From positions 372,001 to 436,000 of the forward strand of contig CAWBNB010000050.1 in the NCBI GenBank assembly GCA_963789885.1: a stretch of 64,000 nucleotides of DNA, written 5' to 3'. The notes beneath the pieces are model-generated. The model ran no database searches. It saw nothing but the letters and a program-made list of their open reading frames with translations, and was not told where the DNA came from. Shown here one piece after another: positions 52,937 to 61,566 of the stretch. Position 1 is the first letter of the stretch, and each line of letters begins with the position of its first letter. This DNA is from DATEDA01 sp963789885 (GTDB lineage Bacteria; Pseudomonadota; Gammaproteobacteria; Burkholderiales; SG8-39). The position numbers and the translations under genes were made by a program.

Positions 52937-53725
52937 GTGCGCTTCGCATCGCTCGGCAGCGGCAGCGCCGGCAACGGCCTCGTGGTCGAGGCCGGCGCGA
53001 CGCGCCTGCTCGTCGATTGCGGCTTCCCGGTCGAAGGGACCGAGCGGCGGCTCGCGCGCATCGGCCTCGCACCCGCCGACATCACCGCGATCGTGGTCAC
53101 GCACGAGCATGGCGATCACGCCGACGGCGTGCTCCCGTTCGCGCGCCGCCACGGCGTGCAGGTCTGGATGACGCACGGGACCGCCCGGGCAGTGCCAGGG
53201 GCGGCGCCGGAGGTGCGCGTCTTCGACAGCCATTCGCCGTTCGCGATCGACGGCCTCGAGGTGTGCCCGTTCCCGGTGCCGCACGACGCGCGCGAGCCGG
53301 CGCAGCTGGTGCTGACCGACGGCGCGTCGCGGCTCGGCGTGCTCACCGACACCGGCTCGCCGACGCGTCACGTCGAGGCGATGCTCTCCGGATGCGACGC
53401 CCTGGTGCTCGAGTGCAATCACGATCCCGCGATGCTCGCGGGCGGCCCGTATCCCGGCTGGCTGAAGACGCGGATCGGCGGCCCGTTCGGGCATCTCGCG
53501 AACGACGCGGCGGCAGCGCTGCTCGCCGCGCTCGACCGCTCGCGGCTGCGGCACGTCGTCGCGGCGCATCTCTCCGAGACGAACAACCGTCCCGAGCTCG
53601 CGACCGCCGCGCTCGCGCGCGTCCTCGGCTGCGGGCCGGCCGAGATCGTCGTGGCCGATCAGGCCGACGGGTTCGGCTGGCTCGGGCTCGCCTGGAGGCG
53701 CCAGAAAGCAGGAGGAACGACCTAA
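52937..53725 (+). CDS. MBL-fold metallohydrolase (YycJ/WalJ-like)
   Basis: 262 residues from a GTG. The zinc motif is THEHGDH (His56, His58, Asp60, His61), with later ligands in LTDTG and VAAHLSETNN. The start RFASLGSGSAGNGLVV is characteristic of the YycJ group. Relatives are 5' exonuclease-type or signalling-linked hydrolases. In betaproteobacteria it commonly follows dapA-bamC. The substrate is unproven. Confidence 0.92.
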   Translation: MRFASLGSGSAGNGLVVEAGATRLLVDCGFPVEGTERRLARIGLAPADITAIVVTHEHGDHADGVLPFARRHGVQVWMTHGTARAVPGAAPEVRVFDSHSPFAIDGLEVCPFPVPHDAREPAQLVLTDGASRLGVLTDTGSPTRHVEAMLSGCDALVLECNHDPAMLAGGPYPGWLKTRIGGPFGHLANDAAAALLAALDRSRLRHVVAAHLSETNNRPELATAALARVLGCGPAEIVVADQADGFGWLGLAWRRQKAGGTT

Positions 53726-53751
53726 AGAAAGACAAAGGCCGGCGTCCGGCC
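53724..53751 (-). terminator. Intrinsic terminator after the Ala/Pro-rich lipoprotein gene
   Basis: A 6-bp stem with three-base loop (GGCCGG/CCGGCC, 53737-53751) is followed on the minus strand by TTTGTCTTTCTTT. It lies about 48 bases after the lipoprotein stop, in the spacer to the convergent metallohydrolase gene, and may act for both. Confidence 0.7.
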
Positions 53752-53799
53752 GGCCCTTCCCGACTCCCGGTCTGCGCCGGGACATGCCCTTGCACAAGC

Positions 53800-54120
53800 T
53801 CACTTCTTCGATTTGTCCTCGGCTTGCTTGGACATGTCGTTTATGTCGCCTCCGGCGGCCCTCGGGGGCTCGCCCGCGGCCTTCGCCGCGTCGCCCGCGG
53901 CCTTCGCCGCGTCGCCCGCGGCCGGCGCGCCGGCGGTCGCGGGCGCTCCCGCGTCGGCCTTCGGTGCATCGGCGGCGGGCGCCGGTGCGGGTGCGGCAGC
54001 CGGCGCCGGTGCTTCGGCGGCAGGTTTCGGCGCCGGGGCGGCTGGCTTCGGTTCTTCCTTCCCGCAGCTGGCGAGCGCGAACGCGGCCAGTGCGGCGATC
54101 AGGGCAACAGTGGGTTTCAT
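53800..54120 (-). CDS. Ala/Pro-rich lipoprotein
   Basis: 106 residues from the ATG at 54118-54120. The signal peptide ends in a lipobox, ALASC (Cys19). The mature protein is almost entirely Ala/Pro/Lys/Asp repeats: (P-A-A)-rich segments followed by GDAAKAA units coded by 21-bp tandem repeats, and a charged tail SKQAEDKSKK. It may be an extended spacer-like periplasmic or surface lipoprotein; no family is recognisable. A perfect TATAAT at 54208-54213 (minus strand) may be its -10 box. An intrinsic terminator follows. Confidence 0.75.
   Translation of the reverse strand: MKPTVALIAALAAFALASCGKEEPKPAAPAPKPAAEAPAPAAAPAPAPAADAPKADAGAPATAGAPAAGDAAKAAGDAAKAAGEPPRAAGGDINDMSKQAEDKSKK
53871..53923. repeat. 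21-bp tandem repeat, about 2.5 copies
   Basis: Units at 53871-53891 and 53892-53912, with a partial third to 53923, appear identical. They lie inside the lipoprotein gene and encode a seven-residue AKAAGDA-type repeat on the minus strand, a likely site of copy-number variation. Confidence 0.85.
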
Positions 54121-54247
54121 TATGGAGTGTCCTATTAGCGGGTTCGTTGAGGAGGAGTGCGCCCGGCGGCGCCCCTCGATGGGGCGTCCTGCCCGAATGC
54201 GCACGAAATTATAGCGGCGCTGCGGGGCAGCGTCGTGACGGCAGCTG

Positions 54248-54754
54248 TTAGAGGCCGAGAGAGGTCGCGGAGATCGCGGGCACCGAGCTGTGCCAGATCT
54301 CCTCGAAGCGCTCGCGGAAGAGGCGCGCTTCCTGGAACTCGTTCCGCGCGTAGACGCCGCGCGCCGCGGCTGCGACCGGCCGGCGCACGTAGTGCTCGAT
54401 GTCCGCGAGCACGAAGCAGTCCTGGGCGCGCAAGGCCTCGCCCTCGGTCTGCTGGATGGCGATCGATGCACTGAACTGCGCGAGCAGCTCCAGGAATCGC
54501 GGTGTGTGCTTGCGCAGGTGCTCGGGATCGTGGACGGCGATGAGCAGCCGGTTGTCGCGGCTCGCGAGCAGGAAAGTGCGGAGCGCCGCGATCCGTCCCG
54601 GCGCGTTCAGCTCGAGCTGCGCACAGTTGGGGTCGAACACCCGCAGCTCGCGCCGCAGGCCGCCGACCAGGACGTCGAACGCGGCGAGGTACTCGCGGTG
54701 CGAGCCGATCAGCTCCCGTTCGGGTTGCGGCAGTATTTTCGCGAGGTCATCCAT
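54248..54754 (-). CDS. Conserved-type protein of unknown function paired with a JmjC hydroxylase
   Basis: 168 residues. Recognisable segments are REYLAAFDVLVGGLRRELRV, NRLLIAVHDPEHLRKHTPRF and ARNEFQEARLFRERFEEIWH. The pattern LLIAVHDPEHL with a following long helix resembles phospholipase-D-like half domains without the HKD motif. I recall comparable proteins annotated only as DUF7931-like, beside cupin genes. It overlaps the 3' end of the cupin gene by eight bases, so the two products are probably made together. Confidence 0.7.
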   Translation of the reverse strand: MDDLAKILPQPERELIGSHREYLAAFDVLVGGLRRELRVFDPNCAQLELNAPGRIAALRTFLLASRDNRLLIAVHDPEHLRKHTPRFLELLAQFSASIAIQQTEGEALRAQDCFVLADIEHYVRRPVAAAARGVYARNEFQEARLFRERFEEIWHSSVPAISATSLGL

Positions 54755-55913
54755 ACCCGTCCCCCGTCGCTTCGTCCGCCGGGACGATCCACCCGGCCCG
54801 ATACCAAGTGTAGAGCAGGGCGGCCGCTGCCGGCGTGACCGAAGTCCCGGGCGGCAGCGCGCGCTCGTCGGCGAGGCGCTCGAGAATCCGGCGCGTTGCC
54901 CCAGCGACCGCGACCGGCCCGCCGTTCAGGTAGAGCTGTCCGCGCCGGAAGAGCATCCCGCTCGCACCGGCCAGACGGATGCCGCGGCGGCGAGCCACCC
55001 GCTCGAAGGCGCGCTGCGCGAGCGGCCGCGCCGGCGGGAAGAAGCGCACGTGCGGCTTCGGTTCGGAGAGGTAGGCGCCGAGAAACGCTTCCACGTCGCC
55101 GCGCGTCCATTCGACGCCGGCGAGCATCGCCGCACAGCCCTCGACGAAGGCGTCGCCGAGTGCCGCGGGCCGGCGCACCGGGCGCAGGCCGCGGTCGGCA
55201 TAGCGGCGCCGGCCCGGCTCGAGACGATCCTCGAGAAAGGCGAGGAACGCGGCCGCGAGTTCGTGCGCGGAGGGGGCGCGGAATCCGATCGAGTAGGTGA
55301 GGCAGGGCTCCAGCGCGGTGCCCTCGTGCGCGATGCCCGGGGGCAGGTAGAGCATGTCGCCGGGCTCGAGCACCCACTCGCGGTCGGGGCGGAAGCGCTT
55401 GAGCACTTGCAGCGGCGCGCGCTCGTCGAGCGCCAGGTCGCGGGTCCGCGCGATCCGCCAGCGGCGCCGGCCGCGGCCCTGCAGCAGGAACACGTCGTAG
55501 GAGTCGACGTGCGGCCCGACGCCGCCCCCGGGCGCGGCGTAGCTCGCCATCACGTCGTCGAGCCGAGCATAAGGCAGGAACCGGAACGCGCGGAGCATCC
55601 GGTCGGCCGCGGGCACGAAGTGGTTGAGCCCCTGGACGAGCAGGGTCCAGCGGCGCGCCGGCAACCGGCGGGCGCGAGCCGGGCCGAGCGGCCCGTGCTC
55701 GAGCCGCCAGTACGCGCGGTCGCGGATGACGAGCCGCGACTCGCAGTCCGCGCGGGCCGCGAGACGGAAGAGATCACTCACCGACGCCGGATCGGCGAGG
55801 CGCGGCCACGCGCCGCGGACGACGAGCGGCCGCTTCTGCCAGTAGTCGGCGAGGAACTCGCGCGGCGAGCGTCCGCCGAGCAGCGTGCGTTGCGTGGGCG
55901 CGTCGTGGGGCAT
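54747..55913 (-). CDS. JmjC/cupin-type oxygenase (ribosomal protein L16 arginine hydroxylase-like)
   Basis: 388 residues. The Fe(II) site is His135-x-Asp137 in GPHVDSYDVF and His196 in PPGIAHEG, with LPYARLDDVMASYAAPGG before it and a winged C-terminal domain after residue 280. This is the layout of YcfD/RoxA, which hydroxylates an arginine of ribosomal protein L16 using 2-oxoglutarate and oxygen. The target here is inferred from family. The small unknown gene overlapping its 3' end is a candidate partner. Confidence 0.9.
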   Translation of the reverse strand: MPHDAPTQRTLLGGRSPREFLADYWQKRPLVVRGAWPRLADPASVSDLFRLAARADCESRLVIRDRAYWRLEHGPLGPARARRLPARRWTLLVQGLNHFVPAADRMLRAFRFLPYARLDDVMASYAAPGGGVGPHVDSYDVFLLQGRGRRRWRIARTRDLALDERAPLQVLKRFRPDREWVLEPGDMLYLPPGIAHEGTALEPCLTYSIGFRAPSAHELAAAFLAFLEDRLEPGRRRYADRGLRPVRRPAALGDAFVEGCAAMLAGVEWTRGDVEAFLGAYLSEPKPHVRFFPPARPLAQRAFERVARRRGIRLAGASGMLFRRGQLYLNGGPVAVAGATRRILERLADERALPPGTSVTPAAAALLYTWYRAGWIVPADEATGDGYG

Positions 55914-55941
55914 CGGATTATTTGAACGGATGGCGGCGCGC

Positions 55942-55973
55942 TTGACAACGGGTCGAGGGAGATGGTTTAGAAT
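55942..55973 (+). promoter_or_regulatory. Candidate sigma70 promoter of the BCP-type peroxiredoxin gene
   Basis: A perfect TTGACA at 55942-55947 precedes TTTAGA (55966-55971, 18-base spacer) and the overlapping TAGAAT (55968-55973, 20-base spacer). Either -10 choice gives a short leader before the ATG at 55990. Confidence 0.5.
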
Positions 55974-55989
55974 CGCCGCGACCCTGACG

Positions 55990-56463
55990 ATGAAATCGTC
56001 GATGCTGCAGACCGGTCAAGCCGCGCCGCAATTCTCCCTGCCGGACGCCGACATGGAGACCGTGGCGCTTGCCGATTTCCGCGGCCGCAAGAACGTCGTG
56101 CTGTACTTCTACCCGAAGGACCGCACGCCGGGCTGTACGATGCAGGCGATCGAGTTCTCCGATCACGAGCAGGATTTCGAGAAGTTCGACTCGGTCGTCC
56201 TCGGCGTGTCCTGCGACGACTGCATCACTCACGCCGAGTTCCGCGACGAGAACGGCCTTTCGATCCGCCTCCTCGCCGACCCCGACGGCGACGTCTGCCG
56301 CGCGTACGGCGTATGGCGCGACCCGACCGAGGCGCGCCGCAGCTGCATCGTCCGGTCGACGTTCATCATCGACAAGCGCGGCAAGGTCCAGCACGCGCTC
56401 TACGGGGTCACCCCGAAGGGCCACGCTGCCGAGATCCTGGGGCTGCTCAAGTCCCTGTCCTGA
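55990..56463 (+). CDS. BCP/PrxQ-type peroxiredoxin
   Basis: 157 residues from the ATG at 55990; an ATG at 56002 is also possible and neither has a clear ribosome binding site. The peroxidatic Cys49 is in PKDRTPGCTMQAIEF. The usual resolving Cys five residues later is Ala53 here. Two further Cys, 75 and 78 in GVSCDDC, are candidates for an alternative resolving role. It reduces peroxides with thioredoxin. The following SlyD-like gene starts seven bases after its stop. Confidence 0.92.
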   Translation: MKSSMLQTGQAAPQFSLPDADMETVALADFRGRKNVVLYFYPKDRTPGCTMQAIEFSDHEQDFEKFDSVVLGVSCDDCITHAEFRDENGLSIRLLADPDGDVCRAYGVWRDPTEARRSCIVRSTFIIDKRGKVQHALYGVTPKGHAAEILGLLKSLS

Positions 56464-56470
56464 TGGCCGA

Positions 56471-56959
56471 ATGCGGGTCGGCCGCGATACGGTAGTAGCG
56501 CTCGACCTCGAGCTCGCCGATCTCTGGGGCAATCCGCTGCAGGCAGACGAGCGGATCCGGTACCTCCACGGCCACGACGAGATCCTCCCGGCCCTCGAGC
56601 GCGCGCTCGCGGGCAAGGCGGCGGGCGAGAAGCTTACGCTCCGCCTCGAACCCGAGGACGCGTTCGGCGAGTACGACGATGCGCTCCTGCGCGTCGAGCC
56701 GCGGAGCAGGTTCCCCGAGGCGCTCGATACCGGGATGCAGTTCGAGGGCGTGCCCGGCGCCGAGCAGGACGGCGTGATCTACACCGTCACCGACATCGCC
56801 GGCGACAAGGTGGTGCTCGACGGGAACCATCCGCTCGCCGGGATCGCGATCGAGTTCCGCGCCACGGTCCGGGAGGTGCGCGGCGCGACGGCGGACGAGA
56901 TCGAGGCGGGGCACGCGGACGATCCCGGCGCCGTCCGCTTCCGCGTCGCCGACTCCTGA
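56471..56959 (+). CDS. SlyD-like FKBP-type peptidyl-prolyl isomerase
   Basis: 162 residues. The FKBP core begins VVALDLELAD-L and the inserted IF chaperone domain is visible through LEPEDAFGEYDDALLRVEPR and VVLDGNHPLAGIAIEF, as in SlyD. The His/Cys-rich metal tail of enteric SlyD is missing. It is a cytosolic isomerase and holding chaperone. It is probably co-transcribed with the peroxiredoxin gene. Confidence 0.93.
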   Translation: MRVGRDTVVALDLELADLWGNPLQADERIRYLHGHDEILPALERALAGKAAGEKLTLRLEPEDAFGEYDDALLRVEPRSRFPEALDTGMQFEGVPGAEQDGVIYTVTDIAGDKVVLDGNHPLAGIAIEFRATVREVRGATADEIEAGHADDPGAVRFRVADS

Positions 56960-56964
56960 CCGCG

Positions 56965-58710
56965 TCAAGCCGGCGCGACGGCGAGCCGCATCCCCGCGCC
57001 GGCCGGGACGAGGCTGAACCGCCTCCGGTGATACGCCGCCACGGTTGGCCGGTGCGCGATGCTCACGAGGGTCGCATCCGGCAGGTGGCGCACGAGGAGC
57101 TCGTAGAGCCGCTTCTCGCTCGCCTCGTCGAGGGCCGACGTCGCCTCGTCCATGAACAGCCAGTCCGGTTTGTGCAGCAGCGCGCGCGCGATCGCGAGCC
57201 GCTGCTGCTCGCCGCCGGAGAGCTGGAGGCTCCAGTTCTGCACGTCCTCCAGGTTCCCGGCGAGTTGCGGCAGATCGACCTCGGCGAGCGTCGTCCGGAT
57301 GGCGTCGTCACCGAAGTCCGCCGCCGCGCCCGGGTAAGCGACCGCTTCGCGCAGGGAACCGATCGGGATGTAGGGTTTCTGCGGGAGGAACAGCACGCGT
57401 GCGTTGCCGGGGAAGCGCACGCGGCCGCGCCCGAACGGCCAGATTCCCGCGAGCGCGCGAAAGAGCGTGCTCTTGCCCGAGCCGGAGGGTCCGGTGAGGA
57501 CGACGCGCTCGCCGGGCTCGATCGCGAACGCGGCGTCCGCGAGGATCGTGCGCCCGTTGGGCAGGACGAGGTCGAGATGCTCCGCGCGGACCGTGCGCTC
57601 CCCGTCGCGCTGCACGTCGAGCCCGTCGCGGCGCGCCTGTTCGGCTCGCGCCTCCTCGAGCGCGCGATGGAAAGTCAGCAGCCGATCCACGCTCGCCTTC
57701 CAGTTGGCGAGGCCGGCGTAGTTGTTCACGAACCAGGAAAGCGAGGTCTGCACCTGGCCGAACGCGTCGGCGATCTGGGTGAGGTTGCCGAGGGTGAGCG
57801 CACCGGTGAAGTAGCGGTGGCCGGCCATGAAGTAGGGGAACACGATCGCCACCTGGTTGTAGCCGATGGTCAGCGTGTTGAGCCGCTTCGTGTACTGCAT
57901 GATGCCCCACCAGTTCTCGCGCACCCGCTCGATCCGGCTCATGAAGCCCCGGTTCTCGGCCGCCTCGCCGCGGTAGAGCGCGACGCCCTCCGCGTTCTCG
58001 CGCAGCCGGACGAGCGCATAGCGAAAATCGGCCTCGCGGCTCTCCTGCTGGAAGTTGAGCCTGATGAGCGGCCGGCCGACGTAGTAGGTCAGCGCGCTGC
58101 CGAGGACCGCATAGAGCAGGGCGGCCCAGACGAGATATCCGGGCACCGAGTAGTCGATGCCGCGGATCGTCAGCGGCAGCGTGCTGGACACGTTCCAGAG
58201 GATGACGATGAACGAGGCGACGGTGACCGTCTCCCGGAGGAGACCGAGCGCAAACGTGAGCGTGCCGTCGGTGAACAACCGGAGGTCCTCCTGGATCCGC
58301 TGGTCGGGGTTGTCGGTTCCGCGATGCTCGAGCTCGAGCCGGTAGTACACCTGCTCCCCGAGCCAGTCGCCCAGGTACTGTCGTGTCAGCCAGATGCGCC
58401 AGCGCATCTGGAGCATCTGCTGGAGATAGTTGCGATAGACGTAGAGCGCGATGTAGACGGCGGCGAGAAAGGAGAAGTAGAGGAGCAGGGCGAAGAAGTC
58501 CTGCTCGTTCTTGTCCTGGATGGCGTTGAAGAACATCCGGTTCCAGTCGTTGAACACCACCAGCATGTAGACCGTACCGAGCGAAAGGGCGAGGATCGAC
58601 CCGAGCAGGCCCCACGCGCGCCACCTCTCCTCCGAGCGCCAGTACGGCGCGGCGAGCTTCCACACGTTGCCGAGGAACGTCCTCGCGTCGATCAGCAAGC
58701 CGTTGGCCAT
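56965..58710 (-). CDS. SbmA/BacA-type ABC transporter with fused ATPase (YddA-like)
   Basis: 581 residues. An N-terminal SbmA/BacA-like membrane domain (to about residue 340; DWNRMFFNAIQDKNEQDFFA, RWRIWLTRQYLGDWLGEQVY) precedes an ATPase with GPSGSGKSTLFRAL, LSGGEQQRLAIARAL and WLFMDEATSALDE. Relatives import peptides, vitamin-like molecules or very-long-chain acyl compounds; the substrate is unknown. It follows the NnrE/D gene after 60 bp that hold a strong stem-loop. Confidence 0.92.
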   Translation of the reverse strand: MANGLLIDARTFLGNVWKLAAPYWRSEERWRAWGLLGSILALSLGTVYMLVVFNDWNRMFFNAIQDKNEQDFFALLLYFSFLAAVYIALYVYRNYLQQMLQMRWRIWLTRQYLGDWLGEQVYYRLELEHRGTDNPDQRIQEDLRLFTDGTLTFALGLLRETVTVASFIVILWNVSSTLPLTIRGIDYSVPGYLVWAALLYAVLGSALTYYVGRPLIRLNFQQESREADFRYALVRLRENAEGVALYRGEAAENRGFMSRIERVRENWWGIMQYTKRLNTLTIGYNQVAIVFPYFMAGHRYFTGALTLGNLTQIADAFGQVQTSLSWFVNNYAGLANWKASVDRLLTFHRALEEARAEQARRDGLDVQRDGERTVRAEHLDLVLPNGRTILADAAFAIEPGERVVLTGPSGSGKSTLFRALAGIWPFGRGRVRFPGNARVLFLPQKPYIPIGSLREAVAYPGAAADFGDDAIRTTLAEVDLPQLAGNLEDVQNWSLQLSGGEQQRLAIARALLHKPDWLFMDEATSALDEASEKRLYELLVRHLPDATLVSIAHRPTVAAYHRRRFSLVPAGAGMRLAVAPA

Positions 58711-58745
58711 CGGGGTCTCACCTCGGGGAAAGGGCTTTTCTTTGC

Positions 58746-58768
58746 GTGGCCGGCCGGCGGCCGGCCAC
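58746..58768. repeat. G+C-rich stem-loop between the NnrE/D and ABC genes
   Basis: GTGGCCGG (58746-58753) and CCGGCCAC (58761-58768) form an 8-bp stem with a seven-base loop, two bases after the stop of the upstream (minus-strand) gene. No T-tract follows on the minus strand, so mRNA stabilisation or partial attenuation is more likely than full termination. Confidence 0.6.
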
Positions 58769-58770
58769 GG

Positions 58771-60264
58771 TCAGCTGGTCATTCGCGCGTTCGCGAGGCG
58801 ACGCGCCTCGTCGACGAGCTCGCCCGCGGTCAGTCCCACCGGCCCGACGCCGCGCGCGACGAGCACGTCGGCGGCGGCGCCGTGCAGATAGACGCCGGCG
58901 ATCAGCGCCTCCTCGGCCGGCAGGCCCTGCGCCGCGAGCGACCCGACGATGCCGGTCAGCACGTCGCCCATGCCGGCGCTCGCCATGCCGGGATTGCCGG
59001 AGTCGTTGACCCACCACCGGCCGTCGGGCGCGGCGCTCACGGTGCCGTTGCCCTTCAGCGCGACGAACGCCTTGAGCTTCGCGGCGAGACGCCGCGCTGC
59101 CGCGATGCGATCGCTCTGGATCTCCGCCGTCGTCGATCCGGCAAGCCGCGCCGCTTCGGCGGGATGCGGCGTCATCAGGGTCGGCGATTTCCGCGCCTGC
59201 ACCGCCGACTGCAGCACGCCGTAGGCGGCGACGAGGTTCAGCGCGTCGGCGTCGAGCACCAGCGGCAGCTCGAGGCGCAGCGCCTGCGCGAGCAACCGCT
59301 GCGCGGCGCTGTCGGTGCCGAGGCCGGGACCGGCGGCGATCGCGGTGAGCGGGGTGTCCGCGAGCAGCTGCTCGGGCTTGCGCAGCATCAGCTCCGGCTG
59401 GGCGTAGTCGACGTACGGCGGATGGTCGGTCACCAGCCCGAGGAAGACCTTGCCGGCGCCGAGCCTGATCGCCGCACGGCCGGCGAGGATCGCGGCGCCG
59501 ACCATCCCGGGCGCGCCGCCGAGGATCCCGAGGCTGCCCGCGAGCCCTTTATGGAAATTGCGCCGCCGCGCGAGAAGGGGCGCGGCGACGAGCGCGCGGG
59601 TGACGAGATGCCCGGCCGATGAGACGAACGACTCGGCCTCGACGTCGAGCGTCGCCAGGCGGATCTCGCCGCAGTGGTCGGGCCCGTCGAGCGTGTAGAG
59701 GCCGGGCTTGCGGGCGATGAACGTGACGGTGTGCGTCGCGCGGAAGGCCGCGCCCATCACCGCGCCGGTGTCGGCGTTGATGCCGCTCGGGATGTCGAGC
59801 GCGAGCTTGGCGCAGGGTGCGGCGCTCGCTGCGCGCACCAGCTCGGCCATCGCCCCGGCGAGCGGCCGCACGAGACCGATGCCGAAGAGTCCGTCGATGA
59901 CCAGGTCGTAGCGCGTTTCCGCCGGGATCGCCTTCAGCAGCCGTCCGTCCGCGGCGTTCCACTTCGCGAGCGCGGCGCCCGCGTCGTGCGGGAGCTTGGC
60001 CGCATCGCCGGCGAACACGACGTCCACGCGATGGAACCCGCGCTTGAGATGCGTCGCGACCTCGAAGGCGTCGCCGCCGTTGTTGCCCGGCCCGGCGACC
60101 ACGAGCACCGCGCGGCCGGCGTCGCCCGCAAGCTCGAGCGCGAACTCGGCGGCGGCGCGGCCGGCGCGCTCCATCAGGTTCGCCTGCGGATCGCGCTTCA
60201 GCGCGGCGGCTTCGAGCGCGCGGGTGCCGTCGACGGTGTAGAGCGGCGGGAAGCTCGCGTGCAT
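58771..60264 (-). CDS. nnr: Bifunctional NAD(P)HX epimerase/dehydratase
   Basis: 497 residues from the ATG at 60262-60264. The N-terminal epimerase half has VVAGPGNNGGDAFEVATHL and DIPSGINADTG. The C-terminal ADP-dependent dehydratase half has AGPGLGTDS, TPHPAEAARL and NPGMASAGMGDVLTGIVG. Together they repair damaged hydrated NADH/NADPH. It is 44 bp downstream of dadA on the same strand. The frame stays open upstream through dadA antiphase, but that part is not this gene. Confidence 0.95.
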   Translation of the reverse strand: MHASFPPLYTVDGTRALEAAALKRDPQANLMERAGRAAAEFALELAGDAGRAVLVVAGPGNNGGDAFEVATHLKRGFHRVDVVFAGDAAKLPHDAGAALAKWNAADGRLLKAIPAETRYDLVIDGLFGIGLVRPLAGAMAELVRAASAAPCAKLALDIPSGINADTGAVMGAAFRATHTVTFIARKPGLYTLDGPDHCGEIRLATLDVEAESFVSSAGHLVTRALVAAPLLARRRNFHKGLAGSLGILGGAPGMVGAAILAGRAAIRLGAGKVFLGLVTDHPPYVDYAQPELMLRKPEQLLADTPLTAIAAGPGLGTDSAAQRLLAQALRLELPLVLDADALNLVAAYGVLQSAVQARKSPTLMTPHPAEAARLAGSTTAEIQSDRIAAARRLAAKLKAFVALKGNGTVSAAPDGRWWVNDSGNPGMASAGMGDVLTGIVGSLAAQGLPAEEALIAGVYLHGAAADVLVARGVGPVGLTAGELVDEARRLANARMTS

Positions 60265-60308
60265 GGCGGGCAAGAGTTTAACCGCGATCCTCCGCCCTGC
60301 TGCGCGCG

Positions 60309-61562
60309 TCAGTCGTAGCGCGAGAGCGTCAGCCCCTCGAGGTTGATGTCCGACGCGCGGTCGTCGACGAGATGGGCGAGGATGCGTCCCGACCCGCAGG
60401 CCATCGACCAGCCCTGGGAGCCGTGTCCGACGTTCAGGAAGAGGCCCCGGATCGGCGCGCGGCCGAGGATCGGCGGCCCGTCGGGCGTCATCGGCCGCAG
60501 GCCCGCCCAGTACTGTGGCCGGTCGAACTCGCCGGCGTCGGGAAAGAGCTCGCGCAGGGTGCGCAGGAGCTTCCCGAACCGCTCGGGCGGGGCTTCGGTG
60601 TCGGTCGCGCCGAGCTCGGCGGTGCCGGCGGCGCGCACGCGGTTGCCGAGGCGCGTGATCGCGACCTTGCTGTGCTCGTCCATCACCGACGCGAGCGGCG
60701 CGCGGTCGAAGCGCGCCACCGGGAGCGTGACCGAGTAGCCCTTCACCGGCTGGATCGGCAGGTGGATCCCGTGCGGGGCAAGCAGCGGGACTGCGCCGCC
60801 GGCGAGCGCCACCACGTAGCGATCGGCGCTCAGCGGCCCGGCGCTCGTCGCGACCCCGGTCATGCGGTCGTCGTCGACCTCCAGGGCTTCGACCGTCGTC
60901 TCGAACCGGAACCGCACGCCGCGCCTGCTCGCATGCTCGGCGAGCGCCTGGGTGAACATCTGGCAGTCGCCCGTCTCGTCCGCGGGCAGATGCAGCCCGC
61001 CGGCGAACGCCACCTGCGCGTGCGCGAGCGCGGGCTCGACTTCGATGCAGCCTTTCGGCGCGAGGATCCGGTGCGGAATGCCCGACGCCTCCAGGATCCG
61101 GGTGTGGTCCGCGATCGCCGCGAGCTCGGGCTCGGTGCGCAGGAGCTGGAGGATGCCCGACCGGGTCTCGTCGTAGCGGATCCCGGTTGCGTCGCGCAGC
61201 TTCTGCAGGCAGCCGAGGCTGTAGCGCGAGAGGCGCTGCATGCGCGGCTTGTTGCGCTCGAAGCTCGCACGCGAGCAGTTCGCGAACCACGACGCCATCC
61301 AACCATAGAGACCGGCGTCGAAACGCCACCGCACCCTGAGCGGCGCGTCGTTCTGGAGCAGCCACTTCAGCGCTTTCCAGCGCATCCCGGGCGCCGCCCA
61401 GGGCGTGGCGTAGCTCGGGCACACGTTGCCGGCGTTGCCGAAGCTCGTCTCGAGGCCCGGACCGATCTGCCGGTCGACGACCGTCACCTCGTGGCCGTCC
61501 TCGGCGAGGTAGTGCGCGGTGGTGACGCCGATCACGCCGGCGCCGAGCACGAGGACTTTCAC
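60309..61562 (-). CDS. dadA: D-amino acid dehydrogenase
   Basis: 417 residues, the usual DadA length. The FAD motif VLVLGAGVIGVTTAHYLAEDG opens the protein, and TSFGNAGNVCPSYATPWAAPG, KGYSVTLP, and GLRPMTPDGPPILG follow as in the family. The enzyme oxidises D-amino acids to keto acids at the membrane, feeding electrons to quinones. It starts four bases after the TRAP permease stop, which ties it to the TRAP transporter's substrate. Confidence 0.95.
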   Translation of the reverse strand: MKVLVLGAGVIGVTTAHYLAEDGHEVTVVDRQIGPGLETSFGNAGNVCPSYATPWAAPGMRWKALKWLLQNDAPLRVRWRFDAGLYGWMASWFANCSRASFERNKPRMQRLSRYSLGCLQKLRDATGIRYDETRSGILQLLRTEPELAAIADHTRILEASGIPHRILAPKGCIEVEPALAHAQVAFAGGLHLPADETGDCQMFTQALAEHASRRGVRFRFETTVEALEVDDDRMTGVATSAGPLSADRYVVALAGGAVPLLAPHGIHLPIQPVKGYSVTLPVARFDRAPLASVMDEHSKVAITRLGNRVRAAGTAELGATDTEAPPERFGKLLRTLRELFPDAGEFDRPQYWAGLRPMTPDGPPILGRAPIRGLFLNVGHGSQGWSMACGSGRILAHLVDDRASDINLEGLTLSRYD

Positions 61563-61566
61563 GCCG

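Noticed and set aside
58746..58768. The stem-loop after nnr as an intrinsic terminator
   Set aside because: On the transcribed (minus) strand the hairpin is followed by an A-rich, not T-rich, stretch.
57028..59622. An 864-codon plus-strand open frame
   Set aside because: Antisense to the SbmA-type ABC gene and nnr; composition is that of a shadow frame.
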